Origin: Mesorhizobium sp.
GTDB lineage: Bacteria; Pseudomonadota; Alphaproteobacteria; Rhizobiales; Rhizobiaceae
Assembly: GCA_027492275.1 (NCBI GenBank)
Contig: JAPUFC010000093.1
Location: 77,220-141,219, forward strand
Length of the DNA: 64,000 nt
Reading direction: 5' to 3'
Part shown: in pieces, positions 46,787 to 57,901 of the stretch
Layout of the letters: the number at the start of each line of letters is the position of its first letter
Position numbering within the stretch: the stretch's first letter is position 1
The notes under the pieces: model-generated
The model's input: the letters and a program-made list of their open reading frames with translations, nothing else
Told to the model about the DNA's origin: nothing
The model's database searches: none
Program-made: the position numbers and the translations under genes

Positions 46787-48601
46787 ATGACGACGCCCAT
46801 CAAGAACATCCGCAATTTCTCCATCGTCGCCCACATCGACCATGGCAAGTCGACGCTGGCCGACCGGCTGATCCAGCTCACCGGCGCCATGGACGCGCGC
46901 GAGATGGCCGGCAAGGAGCAGGTGCTGGACTCGATGGACATCGAGCGCGAGCGCGGCATCACCATCAAGGCGCAGACCGTGCGCCTGAACTACAAGGCCG
47001 CCGATGGCCAGGACTATGTGCTGAACTTGATCGACACGCCCGGTCATGTCGACTTCGCCTATGAGGTATCGCGTTCGCTCAAGGCCTGCGAGGGCTCGCT
47101 GCTGGTGGTCGACGCCTCGCAAGGCGTCGAGGCGCAGACGCTTGCCAACGTCTACCAGGCCATCGACGCCAACCACGAGATCGTCGTGGTGCTGAACAAG
47201 GTCGACCTGCCTGCCGCCGAGCCGGAGCGCGTCAAGGAGCAGATCGAGGAGGTCATCGGCCTCGATGCCTCCGATGCGGTCCTCATCTCGGCCAAGACCG
47301 GCATCGGCATCCCCGACGTGCTGGAGGCCATCGTCAAAAAGCTGCCGGCCCCGCGCGAGGGCGATGCGAGCAAGCCGCTCAAGGCCATGCTGGTCGACTC
47401 GTGGTACGACGCCTATCTCGGCGTCATCGTGCTGGTGCGCGTCATCGATGGCGTCATGAAAAAGGGCCAGACCATCCGCATGATGGGCACCGGCGCGAAA
47501 TACCCGGTCGAGCGCACCGGCTTCTTCACGCCCAAGATGATCCCCGCCGACGAGATCGGCCCCGGCGAGTTCGGCTTCATCACCGCCTCCATCAAGGAGG
47601 TGGCCGACACCCGCGTCGGCGACACGATCACCGAGGACCGCCGCCCGACGGCGGAAGCGCTGCCCGGCTTCAAGCCGGCGCAGCCGGTCGTCTTCTGCGG
47701 CCTGTTCCCCGTCGACGCCGCCGATTTCGAGGATTTGCGCGCCGCCGTGGGCAAGCTGCGCCTGAACGACGCCAGCTTTTCCTACGAGATGGAGACGAGT
47801 GCGGCGCTCGGCTTCGGCTTCCGCTGCGGCTTCTTGGGCCTGCTGCATCTCGAGATCATCCAGGAGCGGCTGGAGCGCGAGTTCGACCTCGACCTCATCG
47901 CCACCGCCCCCAGCGTCGTCTATCGCATGGCGCTCAACGACGGCACGGTGAAGGAACTGCACAATCCGGCCGACATGCCCGACGTGGTGAAGATCGCCCA
48001 CATCGAGGAGCCGTGGATACGCGCCACCATCCTGACCCCCGACGACTATCTCGGTTCTATCCTGAAACTCTGCCAGGATCGGCGCGGCGTGCAGGTCGAC
48101 CTCTCCTATGTGGGAAAGCGCGCCATGCTGGTCTACGAACTGCCGCTGAACGAGGTCGTCTTCGACTTCTACGACCGGCTGAAATCGATCTCCAAGGGCT
48201 ACGCCTCCTTCGACTACCACCTCACCGACTACAAGGAAGGCGACCTGGTCAAGATGTCGATCCTCGTCAACGACGAGCCGGTCGACGCGCTCTCCATGCT
48301 CGTCCACCGCACGGCGGCCGAAAAGCGCGGCCGTGTCATGTGCGAGAAGCTCAAGGAGCTGATCCCGCAGCACATGTTCAAAATCCCGATCCAGGCCGCG
48401 ATCGGCGGCCGCATCATCGCCCGCGAAACCATCTCCGCGCTGCGCAAGGACGTGACCGCCAAATGCTACGGCGGCGACGCCACCCGCAAGCGCAAGCTGC
48501 TGGAGAAGCAGAAGGAGGGCAAGAAGCGCATGCGCCAGTTCGGCAAGGTCGACATCCCGCAGGAGGCGTTCATCCAGGCGCTGAAGATGGGGGACAGCTA
48601 G
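46787..48601 (+). CDS. lepA: Elongation factor 4 (LepA)
   Basis: A 604-residue translational GTPase, the family's normal length. G1 is [10 protein letters not shown]3 D-T-P-G-H, G4 N-K-V-D. The switch region is R-G-I-T-I-K. The LepA-specific C-terminal domain is near residues 480-600 ([15 protein letters not shown]). It helps ribosomes through stalled or wrongly translocated states. It is divergent from msrA. Confidence 0.98.
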   Translation: MTTPIKNIRNFSIVAHIDHGKSTLADRLIQLTGAMDAREMAGKEQVLDSMDIERERGITIKAQTVRLNYKAADGQDYVLNLIDTPGHVDFAYEVSRSLKACEGSLLVVDASQGVEAQTLANVYQAIDANHEIVVVLNKVDLPAAEPERVKEQIEEVIGLDASDAVLISAKTGIGIPDVLEAIVKKLPAPREGDASKPLKAMLVDSWYDAYLGVIVLVRVIDGVMKKGQTIRMMGTGAKYPVERTGFFTPKMIPADEIGPGEFGFITASIKEVADTRVGDTITEDRRPTAEALPGFKPAQPVVFCGLFPVDAADFEDLRAAVGKLRLNDASFSYEMETSAALGFGFRCGFLGLLHLEIIQERLEREFDLDLIATAPSVVYRMALNDGTVKELHNPADMPDVVKIAHIEEPWIRATILTPDDYLGSILKLCQDRRGVQVDLSYVGKRAMLVYELPLNEVVFDFYDRLKSISKGYASFDYHLTDYKEGDLVKMSILVNDEPVDALSMLVHRTAAEKRGRVMCEKLKELIPQHMFKIPIQAAIGGRIIARETISALRKDVTAKCYGGDATRKRKLLEKQKEGKKRMRQFGKVDIPQEAFIQALKMGDS

Positions 48602-48670
48602 GAACCCAGTCCGACTCTCGTTCCAGCGGAGCAAGGATGCTACCGTGGCGGAATGAGCGGAGGGTTGTGA

Positions 48671-49366
48671 GTGCGCAATTTCGACTTCAGTTCCTGGCAG
48701 GCGATCGTCACCTCGATTGCAGGTTTGCTGCTGGTCACGCTGATCGGCATCGGCATCCGCCTGCTTCTGATGGTGACGATCCAGCAGCGCCGCGAGCGCC
48801 AGAACCGCCAGATCAACGAGCGGCTCCGCGCTCTGATCGCTGCCTACAAGACGCTCGGCGGCTCCTTCACCGGCACCCTGACCGTCAACCCGGCGCATCT
48901 TCGCGACCTGCGGCGCGGGTCGGTCGAGGGCGACGAGGAGGTCGAGGGCGAGCGGCCCGGCTCCGAACGCGCCCGGCGAACGCGCGACGCGGTCGAAGCG
49001 GCGCTTTCGGACATCGTGCTGTTCGGAACGGAAAGTCAGGTCGAGCTTGCCGCCGCCATCATGCGGGACATGGCTGCCGGCCGCCCGACCCACGTCCACG
49101 AGCTGGTGGTGTCGCTGCGCAATCATGTCCGCGAAGTCCTGGACCTTGACCCCGTGCCGGCCGGCTTGCTCATTCCCGATCAGGGACCGGCCCGGCCATC
49201 GGGTTCCGGCAGTCGAAGCGGCCAGCGCGAAGGCGGACGTGGCGGAAGCGGCGGACGAGGCGGCGGCGGAATGGCGATGGGCGGAGGGATGGCGGGCATG
49301 GGCGTGGGGCTCGGCATCCACGGCGCGGCAGCCGCGGACGACAGCGATGAGACCGGCAAGACCTGA
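48671..49366 (+). CDS. Hypothetical membrane-anchored protein with Gly-rich tail
   Basis: A 231-residue protein I do not recognise. It starts with GTG after GGAGGG. Residues 12-34 are one hydrophobic segment ([14 protein letters not shown]), followed by a basic stretch ([10 protein letters not shown]), an acidic linker near 78-92 and a helical region with [10 protein letters not shown]. The last 55 residues are almost only Gly, Ser, Arg, Met and Ala, with [13 protein letters not shown]. The orientation is probably N-terminus out or short-in with a cytoplasmic body. It stands between lepA and glcB with no obvious partner. Confidence 0.7.
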   Translation: MRNFDFSSWQAIVTSIAGLLLVTLIGIGIRLLLMVTIQQRRERQNRQINERLRALIAAYKTLGGSFTGTLTVNPAHLRDLRRGSVEGDEEVEGERPGSERARRTRDAVEAALSDIVLFGTESQVELAAAIMRDMAAGRPTHVHELVVSLRNHVREVLDLDPVPAGLLIPDQGPARPSGSGSRSGQREGGRGGSGGRGGGGMAMGGGMAGMGVGLGIHGAAAADDSDETGKT

Positions 49367-49440
49367 TCGGAACCTCGCGATTGACCGCGCGCCTGTGTCA
49401 TGTCATGCGGCACCGAACGTCGGACAAGGTGAGGAATGGC

Positions 49441-51621
49441 ATGACGGACAGGATCGAGCTTCACGGGCTGAAGGTCGCGAAGGGACTCGCGGATTTCGTG
49501 GCGGACGAGGTCCTGCCGGGAACCGGCATCGAGGCGGAAAAATTCTGGGCCGGCTTTTCCGCCATCGTGTCCGACCTCGCGCCGAGGAACCGTGCGCTCC
49601 TCAAGAAGCGCGACCTGCTGCAGGAGAAGATCGACGCCTGGCACCGCGACAACGGCGCGCCGGCCGACCTGCCGGCCTACAGGAAATTCCTGGCCGAGAT
49701 CGGCTATCTGGTGCCGGAGGGCGAGACCTTCCGTGTCGAGACGAACAACGTCGACCCCGAGATCGCCACGCTGGCCGGCCCGCAACTCGTCGTGCCGGTG
49801 ATGAACGCGCGCTATGCGCTGAACGCCGCCAACGCCCGCTGGGGCTCCCTCTACGACGCGCTCTACGGCACGGACGCGATTTCGGAAGCCGACGGCGCGG
49901 AGAAGGGGAGAGGTTACAACGCCGCGCGTGGGAAAAAAGTCATCGCCTGGGCGCGGAACTTCCTCGATGGCGCGGTGCCGCTGGCGTCCGGGTCTTGGTC
50001 GGACGTGAAGGCCTTTGCCGTGAAGGGCGGACAGCTTGAAGTCACGAAGCTGGACGGCTCCGTCACGGGCCTGAGGGAGGGGCAAAAATTCGCTGGCTAT
50101 CTCGGCGATCCGTCCGCGCCGACGAACGTCCTGCTCAGAAACAACGGCATCCACATCGAGGTGCTGATCGACGCCTCCTCGGCCATCGGCAAAGACGACC
50201 CGGCGCACATTTCCGACGTCTGGCTGGAATCGGCGCTCACGGCGATCATGGACCTCGAGGATTCGATCGCCGCCGTCGATGCGGACGACAAGGTCGCGGC
50301 CTACCGCAACTGGCTCGGCCTGATGAAGGGCGACCTGACGGAGGAGGTGACGAAGGGCGAAAAAACCTTCACACGCAAGCTCAATCCGGACCTCGACTAT
50401 CACGCCCCGGACGGCTCGACCTTCGCGCTGAAGTGCCGCTCGCTGATGCTGGTCAGGAATGTCGGCCACCTGATGACCAATCCGGCGATCCTCGTGACGG
50501 ACGGAACGGAAATCCCGGAAGGCATCATGGACGCGGCGATCACCAGCCTGATCGCGCTGCACGATGTCGGGCCCGGCGGACGCCGCAAGAATTCGCGCGA
50601 GGGCTCGGTCTACATCGTCAAGCCGAAGATGCACGGACCTGAGGAAGTGGCTTTCGCGGTCGAGATCTTCGACAGGGTGGAAGCCTTGCTTGGCCTGCCG
50701 AAGAACACGCTCAAGATGGGCATCATGGACGAGGAGCGGCGCACCACCGTCAACCTCAAGGAATGTATCCGCGCCGCCCGCGAGCGCGTGGTGTTCATCA
50801 ACACCGGCTTCCTCGACCGCACCGGCGACGAGATCCACACCTCGATGGAAGCCGGGCCGATGATCCGCAAGGGCGACATGAAGGCGGCCGCCTGGATTTC
50901 CGCCTACGAGAACTGGAACGTCGACACCGGGCTAGACTGCGGGCTTTCCGGCCGGGCGCAGATCGGCAAGGGCATGTGGGCGATGCCCGACCTGATGGCC
51001 GCCATGCTGGAGCAGAAGATCGGCCACCCCAAGGCCGGCGCCAACACCGCCTGGGTGCCGTCGCCGACCGCCGCCACGCTGCACGCCACGCACTACCACA
51101 CGGTGGACGTGCACGCCGTGCAGGAGGGCATCAAGGGCCGGGCGAAGGCGAAGCTGGACGACATCCTGTCCATCCCCGTCGCCGTCCGCCCGAACTGGAC
51201 GCCGCAAGAAATCCAGAAGGAGCTCGACAACAACGCGCAGGGCATCCTGGGCTATGTCGTGCGCTGGATCGACCAGGGCGTCGGCTGCTCCAAGGTTCCG
51301 GACATCAACGATGTCGGCCTGATGGAGGACCGCGCCACGCTGCGCATCTCCTCGCAGCACATGGCCAACTGGCTGCATCACGGCGTCGCGACGCGCGAGC
51401 AGGTGATGGAGACCATGAAGCGCATGGCCGCCGTGGTCGACAGCCAGAACGCCGGCGACCCGCTCTACCGGCCGATGGCGGCGGACTTCGACGGCTCGAT
51501 CGCCTTCCAGGCCGCCTGCGACCTCGTCTTCAAGGGCCGCGAGCAGCCAAACGGATACACCGAGCCCGTGCTCCACAAAAGAAGGCTGGAGTTGAAGGCG
51601 CGTGACCAGGCGGCGGGATGA
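49441..51621 (+). CDS. glcB: Malate synthase G
   Basis: A 726-residue malate synthase G (family about 720). It condenses acetyl-CoA with glyoxylate in the glyoxylate bypass. Typical blocks are [36 protein letters not shown] and [14 protein letters not shown]. The start is ATG 49441 after GAGGAATGGC. It would allow growth on the acetyl-CoA produced by the catabolic island. No isocitrate lyase gene is nearby. Confidence 0.97.
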   Translation: MTDRIELHGLKVAKGLADFVADEVLPGTGIEAEKFWAGFSAIVSDLAPRNRALLKKRDLLQEKIDAWHRDNGAPADLPAYRKFLAEIGYLVPEGETFRVETNNVDPEIATLAGPQLVVPVMNARYALNAANARWGSLYDALYGTDAISEADGAEKGRGYNAARGKKVIAWARNFLDGAVPLASGSWSDVKAFAVKGGQLEVTKLDGSVTGLREGQKFAGYLGDPSAPTNVLLRNNGIHIEVLIDASSAIGKDDPAHISDVWLESALTAIMDLEDSIAAVDADDKVAAYRNWLGLMKGDLTEEVTKGEKTFTRKLNPDLDYHAPDGSTFALKCRSLMLVRNVGHLMTNPAILVTDGTEIPEGIMDAAITSLIALHDVGPGGRRKNSREGSVYIVKPKMHGPEEVAFAVEIFDRVEALLGLPKNTLKMGIMDEERRTTVNLKECIRAARERVVFINTGFLDRTGDEIHTSMEAGPMIRKGDMKAAAWISAYENWNVDTGLDCGLSGRAQIGKGMWAMPDLMAAMLEQKIGHPKAGANTAWVPSPTAATLHATHYHTVDVHAVQEGIKGRAKAKLDDILSIPVAVRPNWTPQEIQKELDNNAQGILGYVVRWIDQGVGCSKVPDINDVGLMEDRATLRISSQHMANWLHHGVATREQVMETMKRMAAVVDSQNAGDPLYRPMAADFDGSIAFQAACDLVFKGREQPNGYTEPVLHKRRLELKARDQAAG

Positions 51622-52315
51622 TCGTCCCGCTTCTGCCTTGACCCTGCTCGCCATCGATACCTCGGCGGCGGCCTGCGCCGCCTGTGTCTACGACGTGGCC
51701 GCCGGGCGCGAGATCGCCCGCGAGGTGCGCGACATCGGCAAGGGTCATGCGGAGCACCTGCTGGGCGTGATCGAAACGGCGCTCGCCCGCGCGGGCATGG
51801 ACTTTCAGGCGCTAGACAGGATCGTCGTCGGGATCGGGCCGGGTTCCTTCACCGGCATCCGCGTCGGCGTGTCGGCCGCGCGCGGCCTTGCGCTGGCGCT
51901 GAAGATCCCGGCGGTCGGCGTCGCCTCGCTGGAGGCGATCGCCACCGAGGCATCCGCTCTTGCGGGCGGCCCGCCGGTGCTGGCTGCGCTGGACGCCGGA
52001 CGCGGCGGCATCCACGCCGCGATCTACGACGCCGCCGGAAGCGTGCTGGCGGCTCCCTGGTTGTCGACCCCGGACGAGGCCGCGCGGGAGGCGGCGAGGC
52101 ACGGCGCGGTGCTGGCAGGCTCCGCCGCAGCGACGGTGGCGGCCGAGGCGGACGGCGGGCTCGCCATCGTGGCGACGGCGGCCTTGGCCGACATCGCCAC
52201 CTATGCGCGCCTTGGCGCCGGCAGGGCGGTCGGCCAAAAACCCGCACCGCTCTATCTGCGCGGCGCGGACGCCAAGCCGCAGGCCGGCTTCGTGCTGCTG
52301 CGGAAGGATGCCTGA
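51602..52315 (+). CDS. tsaB: tRNA threonylcarbamoyladenosine biosynthesis protein TsaB
   Basis: A protein of 237 residues from GTG 51602, or 225 from TTG 51638. The ASKHA-fold N-terminus [11 protein letters not shown] and the block [18 protein letters not shown] identify TsaB. It activates TsaD for t6A37 tRNA modification. The GTG start overlaps the glcB end by 20 bases; the TTG start matches the family N-terminus better. The stop overlaps the rimI start (TGATG). Confidence 0.93.
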   Translation: MTRRRDDRPASALTLLAIDTSAAACAACVYDVAAGREIAREVRDIGKGHAEHLLGVIETALARAGMDFQALDRIVVGIGPGSFTGIRVGVSAARGLALALKIPAVGVASLEAIATEASALAGGPPVLAALDAGRGGIHAAIYDAAGSVLAAPWLSTPDEAAREAARHGAVLAGSAAATVAAEADGGLAIVATAALADIATYARLGAGRAVGQKPAPLYLRGADAKPQAGFVLLRKDA

Positions 52316-52809
52316 TGCGCTTTCCGCTGTGGCCGAGACGCCCGCGCGACTACGCCGTCGAGACGCTGGAGCCGAGACATGCCGGCGCCATCGCCGCCAT
52401 CCATCAGGAAAGCTTCGCGCGGCCGTGGAGCGACGTGGAATTCGCCGCGCTGCTGGGCCAGGAGCCGGTCTTCGGCTATCTGGTGCGCGAGGCCGGGCGG
52501 CATGCCTCGCCGCTCGCCGGCTTCGTGCTGGCGCGCCTGGCGGCCGGCGAGGCCGAGATCCTCACCATCGCGGTGGCGCGCGTCTACCAGCGCCAGGGAC
52601 TGGGCTGGAAGCTCATCGACGCGGTGCTGCGCCGGCTGCATGCCGAGCGGGCGGAGGCGCTGTTCCTCGAGGTCGACGAGACGAACGCGCCCGCGCTGGC
52701 GCTCTACAGGCGGCTCGGCTTCCGCGAGGTCGGCCGCCGTCCGGGCTACTACCGCTCGAAGGACGGCGACAGCACCGGCGCGCTTGTCATGCGCCGCGAT
52801 CTTCGCTAG
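52315..52809 (+). CDS. rimI: Ribosomal-protein-alanine N-acetyltransferase RimI (GNAT)
   Basis: A 164-residue GNAT acetyltransferase. The acetyl-CoA motif is R-V-Y-Q-R-Q-G-L-G-W-K-L-I-D near residue 90. L-E-V-D-E-T-N-A-P-A-L-A-L-Y-R-R-L-G-F is the RimI hallmark. It acetylates the N-terminal Ala of S18 and perhaps other proteins. It is coupled to tsaB by TGATG and followed 46 bases later by plsC. Confidence 0.93.
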   Translation: MRFPLWPRRPRDYAVETLEPRHAGAIAAIHQESFARPWSDVEFAALLGQEPVFGYLVREAGRHASPLAGFVLARLAAGEAEILTIAVARVYQRQGLGWKLIDAVLRRLHAERAEALFLEVDETNAPALALYRRLGFREVGRRPGYYRSKDGDSTGALVMRRDLR

Positions 52810-52855
52810 CCGTTTCGGCACAGGGATTGGACAGCGCGTCAACCAGGCTTCGGCG

Positions 52856-53647
52856 ATGATCGGCACGATCCGGCTTTTCTGGGCGGCGACCGTCATCCTC
52901 GCCGCGAGCGCGACGCTGGCTCCGCTGCAATGGCTGGCGATGAAGACGCGGCTGGCGCCGGAGCCCTGGTTCAGGACGGCATGGCACCGCGCGGTGCTCA
53001 AGGCGCTCGGCATCCGCGTGCACCGGCTGGGCGAACTGAGCGACAGGCGGCCGCTGCTCGTCGCTTCCAATCACGTCTCCTGGACCGATATCGGCGTCAT
53101 CGGCTCGCAGGTCGACGTCTCCTTCGTCGCCAAGGCCGAGGTGAGCCGCTGGCCGCTGGTCGGCCAGATGGCGCGGTTGCAGCGCACCATCTTCGTGGAA
53201 CGGGAGGCGCGGCGCAAATCCGGCGAGCAGGCCGGCGAGATCGGCCGCCGGCTGGCCGCCGGCGATGCGGTGCTGCTGTTTCCCGAAGGCACCACGGCGG
53301 ACGGCAACATGCCGATCGCCTTCAAGAGCACGCTGTTCGGCGCGGCCAGCGCCGCCATGGCCGGCGGAGCGGGCGACCGCGTCTACATCCAGCCGCTCGC
53401 CATCGCCTACACGCGCATCCACGGCCTGCCGCTCGGCCGCCAGCATCGTCCCATCGCCTCCTGGATCGGCAGCGACGGCCTCGTTCCCCACTTCACGCAG
53501 CTCGCGAAGGAAGGGGCCATCGACGTCGAGCTGCATTTCGGCGAGCCGGTCGAGTTCGTCGTTGATGGCGACCGCAAGCGCCTGACGCGCGAGGTCGAGG
53601 CCAGGGTCAAGGCGCTGATGCAGGCCTCGCTCGGCGATCCGCGATGA
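52856..53647 (+). CDS. plsC: 1-acyl-sn-glycerol-3-phosphate acyltransferase
   Basis: A 263-residue membrane acyltransferase. The N-terminal segment 5-25 is hydrophobic. The H-x4-D motif is N-H-V-S-W-T-D, and F-P-E-G-T-T is the second block. It makes phosphatidic acid from lysophosphatidic acid. The frame is open upstream through rimI, but M-I-G-T-I-R-L-F-W at 52856 gives the family start. Confidence 0.92.
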   Translation: MIGTIRLFWAATVILAASATLAPLQWLAMKTRLAPEPWFRTAWHRAVLKALGIRVHRLGELSDRRPLLVASNHVSWTDIGVIGSQVDVSFVAKAEVSRWPLVGQMARLQRTIFVEREARRKSGEQAGEIGRRLAAGDAVLLFPEGTTADGNMPIAFKSTLFGAASAAMAGGAGDRVYIQPLAIAYTRIHGLPLGRQHRPIASWIGSDGLVPHFTQLAKEGAIDVELHFGEPVEFVVDGDRKRLTREVEARVKALMQASLGDPR

Positions 53648-53666
53648 GGCGCCTGTAGAAACGGCT

Positions 53667-53686
53667 GTTTTTCGACGCCGAAAAAC
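53667..53686. promoter_or_regulatory. Perfect short palindrome between plsC and miaB
   Basis: GTTTTTCG, loop ACGC, CGAAAAAC: an 8-bp perfect inverted repeat, 16 bases before the miaB ATG. No T-run follows, so it is a weak terminator at best. It would form a leader hairpin in read-through mRNA. Function unknown. Confidence 0.4.
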
Positions 53687-53701
53687 GGTAGAAGCCGGCC
53701 G

Positions 53702-55111
53702 ATGGAGCTAGAGAAGACGGTTGCAGGGGCGGATAGACCCGCCGGGCCCGGGACGGCGGGCGCGCGCGGGGACAAGAAGGTCTTCCTGAAGACCTATGGC
53801 TGCCAGATGAACGTCTACGATTCCCAGCGCATGGCCGATGCGCTGGCCGCCGACGGTTTTTCCGAGACGACCCGCATCGAGGAGGCCGACCTCGTCCTCC
53901 TGAACACCTGCCATATCCGCGAGAAGGCGGCGGAGAAGGTCTATTCCGAGCTCGGCCGCATCCGCCAGATCAAGGCCGACCGCGCCAGCCTGGGCCGCGA
54001 GACGCTGGTGGGCGTCGCCGGCTGCGTCGCGCAGGCGGAAGGGCACGAGATCGTGCGCCGCGCCCCGGTCGTCGATCTCGTCATCGGTCCGCAGACCTAT
54101 CACCGCCTGCCCGACGCGCTGCGCCGCGCGCGCGGCGGCGACAAGGTGGTCGAGACCGAATACGCCATCGAGGACAAGTTCGCGCACCTGCCGTCGCAGC
54201 CGCGAAAGCGCATCGCCACGCGCGGCGTCACGGCGTTTCTGACCGTGCAGGAAGGCTGCGACAAGTTCTGCACCTTTTGCGTCGTGCCTTACACGCGCGG
54301 CTCCGAAACCTCGCGGCCCGTGGCGCAGATCGTGGAGGAGGCGACGCGGCTGGCCGATGCCGGCGTGCGCGAGGTGACGCTGCTCGGCCAGAACGTCAAC
54401 GCCTGGCACGGGCAGGGTCAGGACGGCGCGGAGTGGGGGCTGGGCCGGCTTCTCTACCGGCTGGCCGAAATCCCCGGACTTGCCCGGCTGCGCTACACGA
54501 CCAGCCATCCGCGCGACATGGACGACGAATTGATCGCCGCCCACCGCGACCTGTCGGCCCTGATGCCCTACCTGCATCTGCCGGTCCAGTCGGGCTCGGA
54601 CCGCATCCTCAAGGCCATGAACCGCCGCCATGCGGCGAAGGACTATGTGGCGCTGATCGACCGGATCAGGGCGGCGCGGCCCGACATCGCCATGTCGGGC
54701 GACTTCATCGTCGGCTTTCCCGGCGAGACGGACGCCGACTTCGAGGCGACCATGGCGCTGGTGCGCGAGATCGGCTACGCGCAGGCCTACTCCTTCAAAT
54801 ATTCGGCGCGTCCCGGCACGCCGGGCGCCGAGATGAAGGGGCATGTCGAGGAGCACGTCAAGGACGAGCGCCTGCAACGGCTGCAGGCGCTGCTGGTGGA
54901 ACAGCAGCAGGCTTTCGCGGTTGGGATGGTCGGCCGGCGGACCGACGTCCTGATCGAGAAGCCGGGCCGCCATGCCGGCCAGCGGATCGGCCGCTCGCCC
55001 TGGCTGCAATCGGTTATTGTTGATGAAAGCCTCGGTGGAATCGGTGACATTGTCGATGTGCGAATCACGCGGACGGGTCCCAACAGCCTGTTCGGCGAGC
55101 CGGTCCTGTAG
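53702..55111 (+). CDS. miaB: tRNA-2-methylthio-N6-dimethylallyladenosine synthase MiaB
   Basis: A 469-residue radical-SAM methylthiotransferase. N-terminal cluster cysteines are Cys34, Cys70 and Cys108; the radical-SAM CxxxCxxC is Cys186/190/193 in [12 protein letters not shown]-terminal TRAM domain starts near residue 395. It adds the ms2 group to i6A37 of tRNAs. It is the first of the miaB-phoH-ybeY-corC-lnt series. Confidence 0.97.
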   Translation: MELEKTVAGADRPAGPGTAGARGDKKVFLKTYGCQMNVYDSQRMADALAADGFSETTRIEEADLVLLNTCHIREKAAEKVYSELGRIRQIKADRASLGRETLVGVAGCVAQAEGHEIVRRAPVVDLVIGPQTYHRLPDALRRARGGDKVVETEYAIEDKFAHLPSQPRKRIATRGVTAFLTVQEGCDKFCTFCVVPYTRGSETSRPVAQIVEEATRLADAGVREVTLLGQNVNAWHGQGQDGAEWGLGRLLYRLAEIPGLARLRYTTSHPRDMDDELIAAHRDLSALMPYLHLPVQSGSDRILKAMNRRHAAKDYVALIDRIRAARPDIAMSGDFIVGFPGETDADFEATMALVREIGYAQAYSFKYSARPGTPGAEMKGHVEEHVKDERLQRLQALLVEQQQAFAVGMVGRRTDVLIEKPGRHAGQRIGRSPWLQSVIVDESLGGIGDIVDVRITRTGPNSLFGEPVL

Positions 55112-55135
55112 CGGCCGGCAGATGAGGAGAAGCGG

Positions 55136-56188
55136 TTGAGCGCGAGCGCCGTCGGAACTGCCTCCCCCGCGACGCCCTCCGGGGCCTCGGACATGGCCCA
55201 CATCGTGCTGACCTTCGACAACAACAAGCTGGCGAGCGCGCTGTACGGCCAGTTCGACGAGAACCTCGCCCGGCTTGAGCAGAAGCTCGGCGTCGACATC
55301 CGCTCGCGCGGCAACCAGCTCACCATCAAGGGATCGCAGGAGGCAGCCGAGCAGGCCCGCCGCGCGCTGGACTCGCTCTACGCCATTCTCCAGAAAGGCG
55401 TCGACATCGCCCAGTCGGATGTCGACGGGGCCGTGCGCATGGCGCTGGCGGCCGACGACCAGCTCACCTTGCCGACGCTGGAGCGCAAGGGCCGCATGGC
55501 GGCGGCGCAGATCGCCACGCGCAAGAAGACCATCTATGCGCGATCCGTCACCCAGGACGCCTACATGCGCGCGCTGGAGCGCTCGGAGCTGGTCTTCGGC
55601 ATCGGCCCCGCCGGCACGGGCAAGACCTATCTCGCCGTCGCCCACGCGGCGATGCTGCTGGAGCGCGGCATGGTCGAGCGCATCGTGCTGTCGCGCCCTG
55701 CCGTCGAGGCCGGCGAGCGCCTCGGCTTCCTGCCCGGCGACATGAAGGAGAAGGTCGACCCCTATCTCAGGCCGCTCTACGACGCGCTCTACGACATGAT
55801 GCCTGCCGACAAGGTGGAGCGGGCGATTACCGCCGGCGTCATCGAGATCGCGCCGCTGGCCTTCATGCGCGGCCGCACGCTCGCCCATTCCGCCGTGATC
55901 CTGGACGAGGCGCAGAACACCACGTCCATGCAGATGAAGATGTTCCTGACCCGGCTGGGCGAGGGCTCGCGCATGATCGTGACCGGCGACCCCTCGCAGA
56001 TCGACCTGCCCAACAACACCAAGTCCGGGCTGGTCGAGGCGTTGCGGGTGCTCGACGCCGTCCCCGGCATGGTCGTGGTGCGCTTCAACGATGCCGACGT
56101 GGTGCGCCACCCGCTGGTGGCCGAGATCGTCCGCGCCTACGACCGCGATTCCAAGCTGTCGCGCGGGCTCGACGCCGGCAACGGATGA
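55136..56188 (+). CDS. phoH: PhoH-family ATPase (YbeZ type)
   Basis: A 350-residue P-loop protein. An N-terminal KH-like region ([12 protein letters not shown]) is followed by Walker [10 protein letters not shown] and Walker [11 protein letters not shown]. The start is TTG at 55136 after GAGGAG. It overlaps ybeY by ATGA. It works with YbeY in 16S rRNA processing and ribosome quality control, as known for YbeZ. Confidence 0.94.
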   Translation: MSASAVGTASPATPSGASDMAHIVLTFDNNKLASALYGQFDENLARLEQKLGVDIRSRGNQLTIKGSQEAAEQARRALDSLYAILQKGVDIAQSDVDGAVRMALAADDQLTLPTLERKGRMAAAQIATRKKTIYARSVTQDAYMRALERSELVFGIGPAGTGKTYLAVAHAAMLLERGMVERIVLSRPAVEAGERLGFLPGDMKEKVDPYLRPLYDALYDMMPADKVERAITAGVIEIAPLAFMRGRTLAHSAVILDEAQNTTSMQMKMFLTRLGEGSRMIVTGDPSQIDLPNNTKSGLVEALRVLDAVPGMVVVRFNDADVVRHPLVAEIVRAYDRDSKLSRGLDAGNG

Positions 56189-56673
56189 GCGTCGCTCCGG
56201 TCCCCGTCGAGATCGACATTCAGGTCGAGGCGGGCGGCTGGCCGGCCGGGCCCGAGCTGGAGCTTCTGGTTTCCGCCGCCGTCCAGGCCGGGCTGTCCGA
56301 GACCGGCCTCGGGGCGGACGGCGCGGCCGAGCTTAGCATCCTGCTGACCGACGACGCCCGTGTGCGCAAGCTCAACGCCGAGTGGCGCGGCAAGGACAAG
56401 CCGACCAACGTGCTGTCCTTTCCCGCCTTTCCCGGCCGGCATGAGAAGAAACTGCCGCCGATGCTGGGCGACATCGTGCTGGCGCGGGAGACCGTGGCGC
56501 GCGAGGCGGCCCTGGAAGGCAAGCCGCTGGATCACCATATCACGCACCTCGTGATCCACGGGCTCCTGCATCTGCTCGGCCATGATCACGAGACGGACGC
56601 GGAGGCGGAGGCGATGGAGTCGATGGAGCGCAGGGCGCTCGCGAGGCTTGCCATTCCCGATCCCTACGCGTAA
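56185..56673 (+). CDS. ybeY: rRNA maturation endoribonuclease YbeY
   Basis: A 162-residue metal-dependent RNase. The zinc motif [11 protein letters not shown] fits HGxLHLxGxDH. The block T-N-V-L-S-F-P is also typical. It is needed for 16S rRNA 3'-end maturation. Its ATG overlaps the phoH stop. Confidence 0.96.
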   Translation: MSVAPVPVEIDIQVEAGGWPAGPELELLVSAAVQAGLSETGLGADGAAELSILLTDDARVRKLNAEWRGKDKPTNVLSFPAFPGRHEKKLPPMLGDIVLARETVAREAALEGKPLDHHITHLVIHGLLHLLGHDHETDAEAEAMESMERRALARLAIPDPYA

Positions 56674-56700
56674 CACGGATTTGCAAGCGACCGGAAGACG

Positions 56701-57816
56701 ATGAACGACACCCCAGAGACTGCCGCGCAGCCGCAAGGTTCGGGCAGCGCGAGGCCACCGGCCTCCGAACCCGCGGACGAAGGCTCCGCGCCCAGTACCC
56801 TGCCGGCGGAGCCGGCACAGGATGCAGCCGCCGAGCGGCCCGGCTTCTTCGAGAGACTGAGTCATCTCTTCAAGCCGAGGAATGGCTCGAGCCTGCGCGA
56901 GGAATTCGTCGGCAGGCTGGCGGAGACGGCCACCGAGGCCGGCGCCGAGGCGTTCTCGCCCGGCGAGCGCGCCATGCTCAACAACATCCTGCGGCTGCGT
57001 GAGGTGCGGGTCGAGGACGTGATGGTGCCGCGCGCCGACATCGAGGCGGTCGAGATCGGCACGACGCTCGGCGATCTGCTGGCGCTGTTCGAGGAATCCG
57101 GCCATTCGCGCATGCCGGTCTACGCCGAATCGCTCGACGACCCGCGCGGCATGGTCCACATCCGCGACGTTCTCGCCCACATCACCCGCTCGGCGCGGGC
57201 GAAGAAGCCCGGCCGGGGGCGCAAGCCGTCCGCCGTCGGCGGCGCGCAGACCGCGACCTCCGCCATGCTCGATCTGGCCAAGGTGGACCTGTCGAAGACA
57301 ATCGGCGATCTCAGCCTCATGCGCACCGTATTGTTCGTGCCCCCCTCGATGCTGGCCTCCGACCTGATGGGCCGCATGCAGGCGTCGCGCACGCAGATGG
57401 CGCTGGTCATCGACGAGTACGGCGGCACCGACGGCCTGGTTTCGCTGGAGGACATCGTCGAGATGGTCGTCGGCGACATCGAGGACGAGCATGACGACGA
57501 CGAGCCGCTGATCACCCGCACGGGCGACGGCATCTTCGTTGTCGACGGCAAGGCCGAGATCGACGACGTCGCCGCCATGATCGGCGACGAGTTCGCCGTC
57601 GGCGACCACGGCGAGTATGTCGACACGATCGGCGGCATGATCTTCAACACGCTCGGCCGCGTGCCGGTGCGGGGCGAGGTGGTGCAGGCCATCCCGGGCT
57701 TCGAGTTCCATGTGCTCGACGCCGACCCGCGTCGCGTCAAGCGCGTGCGCATCGTCAACATCGCCAAGGCGGAACGCCGCCGCCGGGCGGCGCGCGTCGA
57801 GCAGCCGGCCTCCTGA
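56701..57816 (+). CDS. CorC/HlyC-family CBS-domain protein
   Basis: A 371-residue protein with a disordered, Pro/Ala/Glu-rich first 45 residues. A CBS pair follows: V-R-V-E-D-V-M-V-P-R-A-D-I near residue 103, and the second with V-I-D-E-Y-G-G-T-D-G-L-V. The C-terminal CorC_HlyC domain ends F-E-F-H-V-L-D-A-D. It has no DUF21 membrane domain. Family role: Mg/Co efflux or adenine-nucleotide sensing; often co-located with ybeY and lnt. Confidence 0.93.
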   Translation: MNDTPETAAQPQGSGSARPPASEPADEGSAPSTLPAEPAQDAAAERPGFFERLSHLFKPRNGSSLREEFVGRLAETATEAGAEAFSPGERAMLNNILRLREVRVEDVMVPRADIEAVEIGTTLGDLLALFEESGHSRMPVYAESLDDPRGMVHIRDVLAHITRSARAKKPGRGRKPSAVGGAQTATSAMLDLAKVDLSKTIGDLSLMRTVLFVPPSMLASDLMGRMQASRTQMALVIDEYGGTDGLVSLEDIVEMVVGDIEDEHDDDEPLITRTGDGIFVVDGKAEIDDVAAMIGDEFAVGDHGEYVDTIGGMIFNTLGRVPVRGEVVQAIPGFEFHVLDADPRRVKRVRIVNIAKAERRRRAARVEQPAS

Positions 57817-57901
57817 CGGCCTGCGGGCATCACGGCTCGCTCCGGAGGTTCGCAGGCGCGCGCCATTTTAGTCGCGTGCCGGGACTGCTAAACCTTCTCC
57901 T

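Noticed and set aside
46646..49321. Upstream continuation of the msrA frame across lepA and the hypothetical gene
   Set aside because: The extension is an antisense shadow of lepA; a good ribosome-binding site and signal peptide mark the msrA start at 46645.
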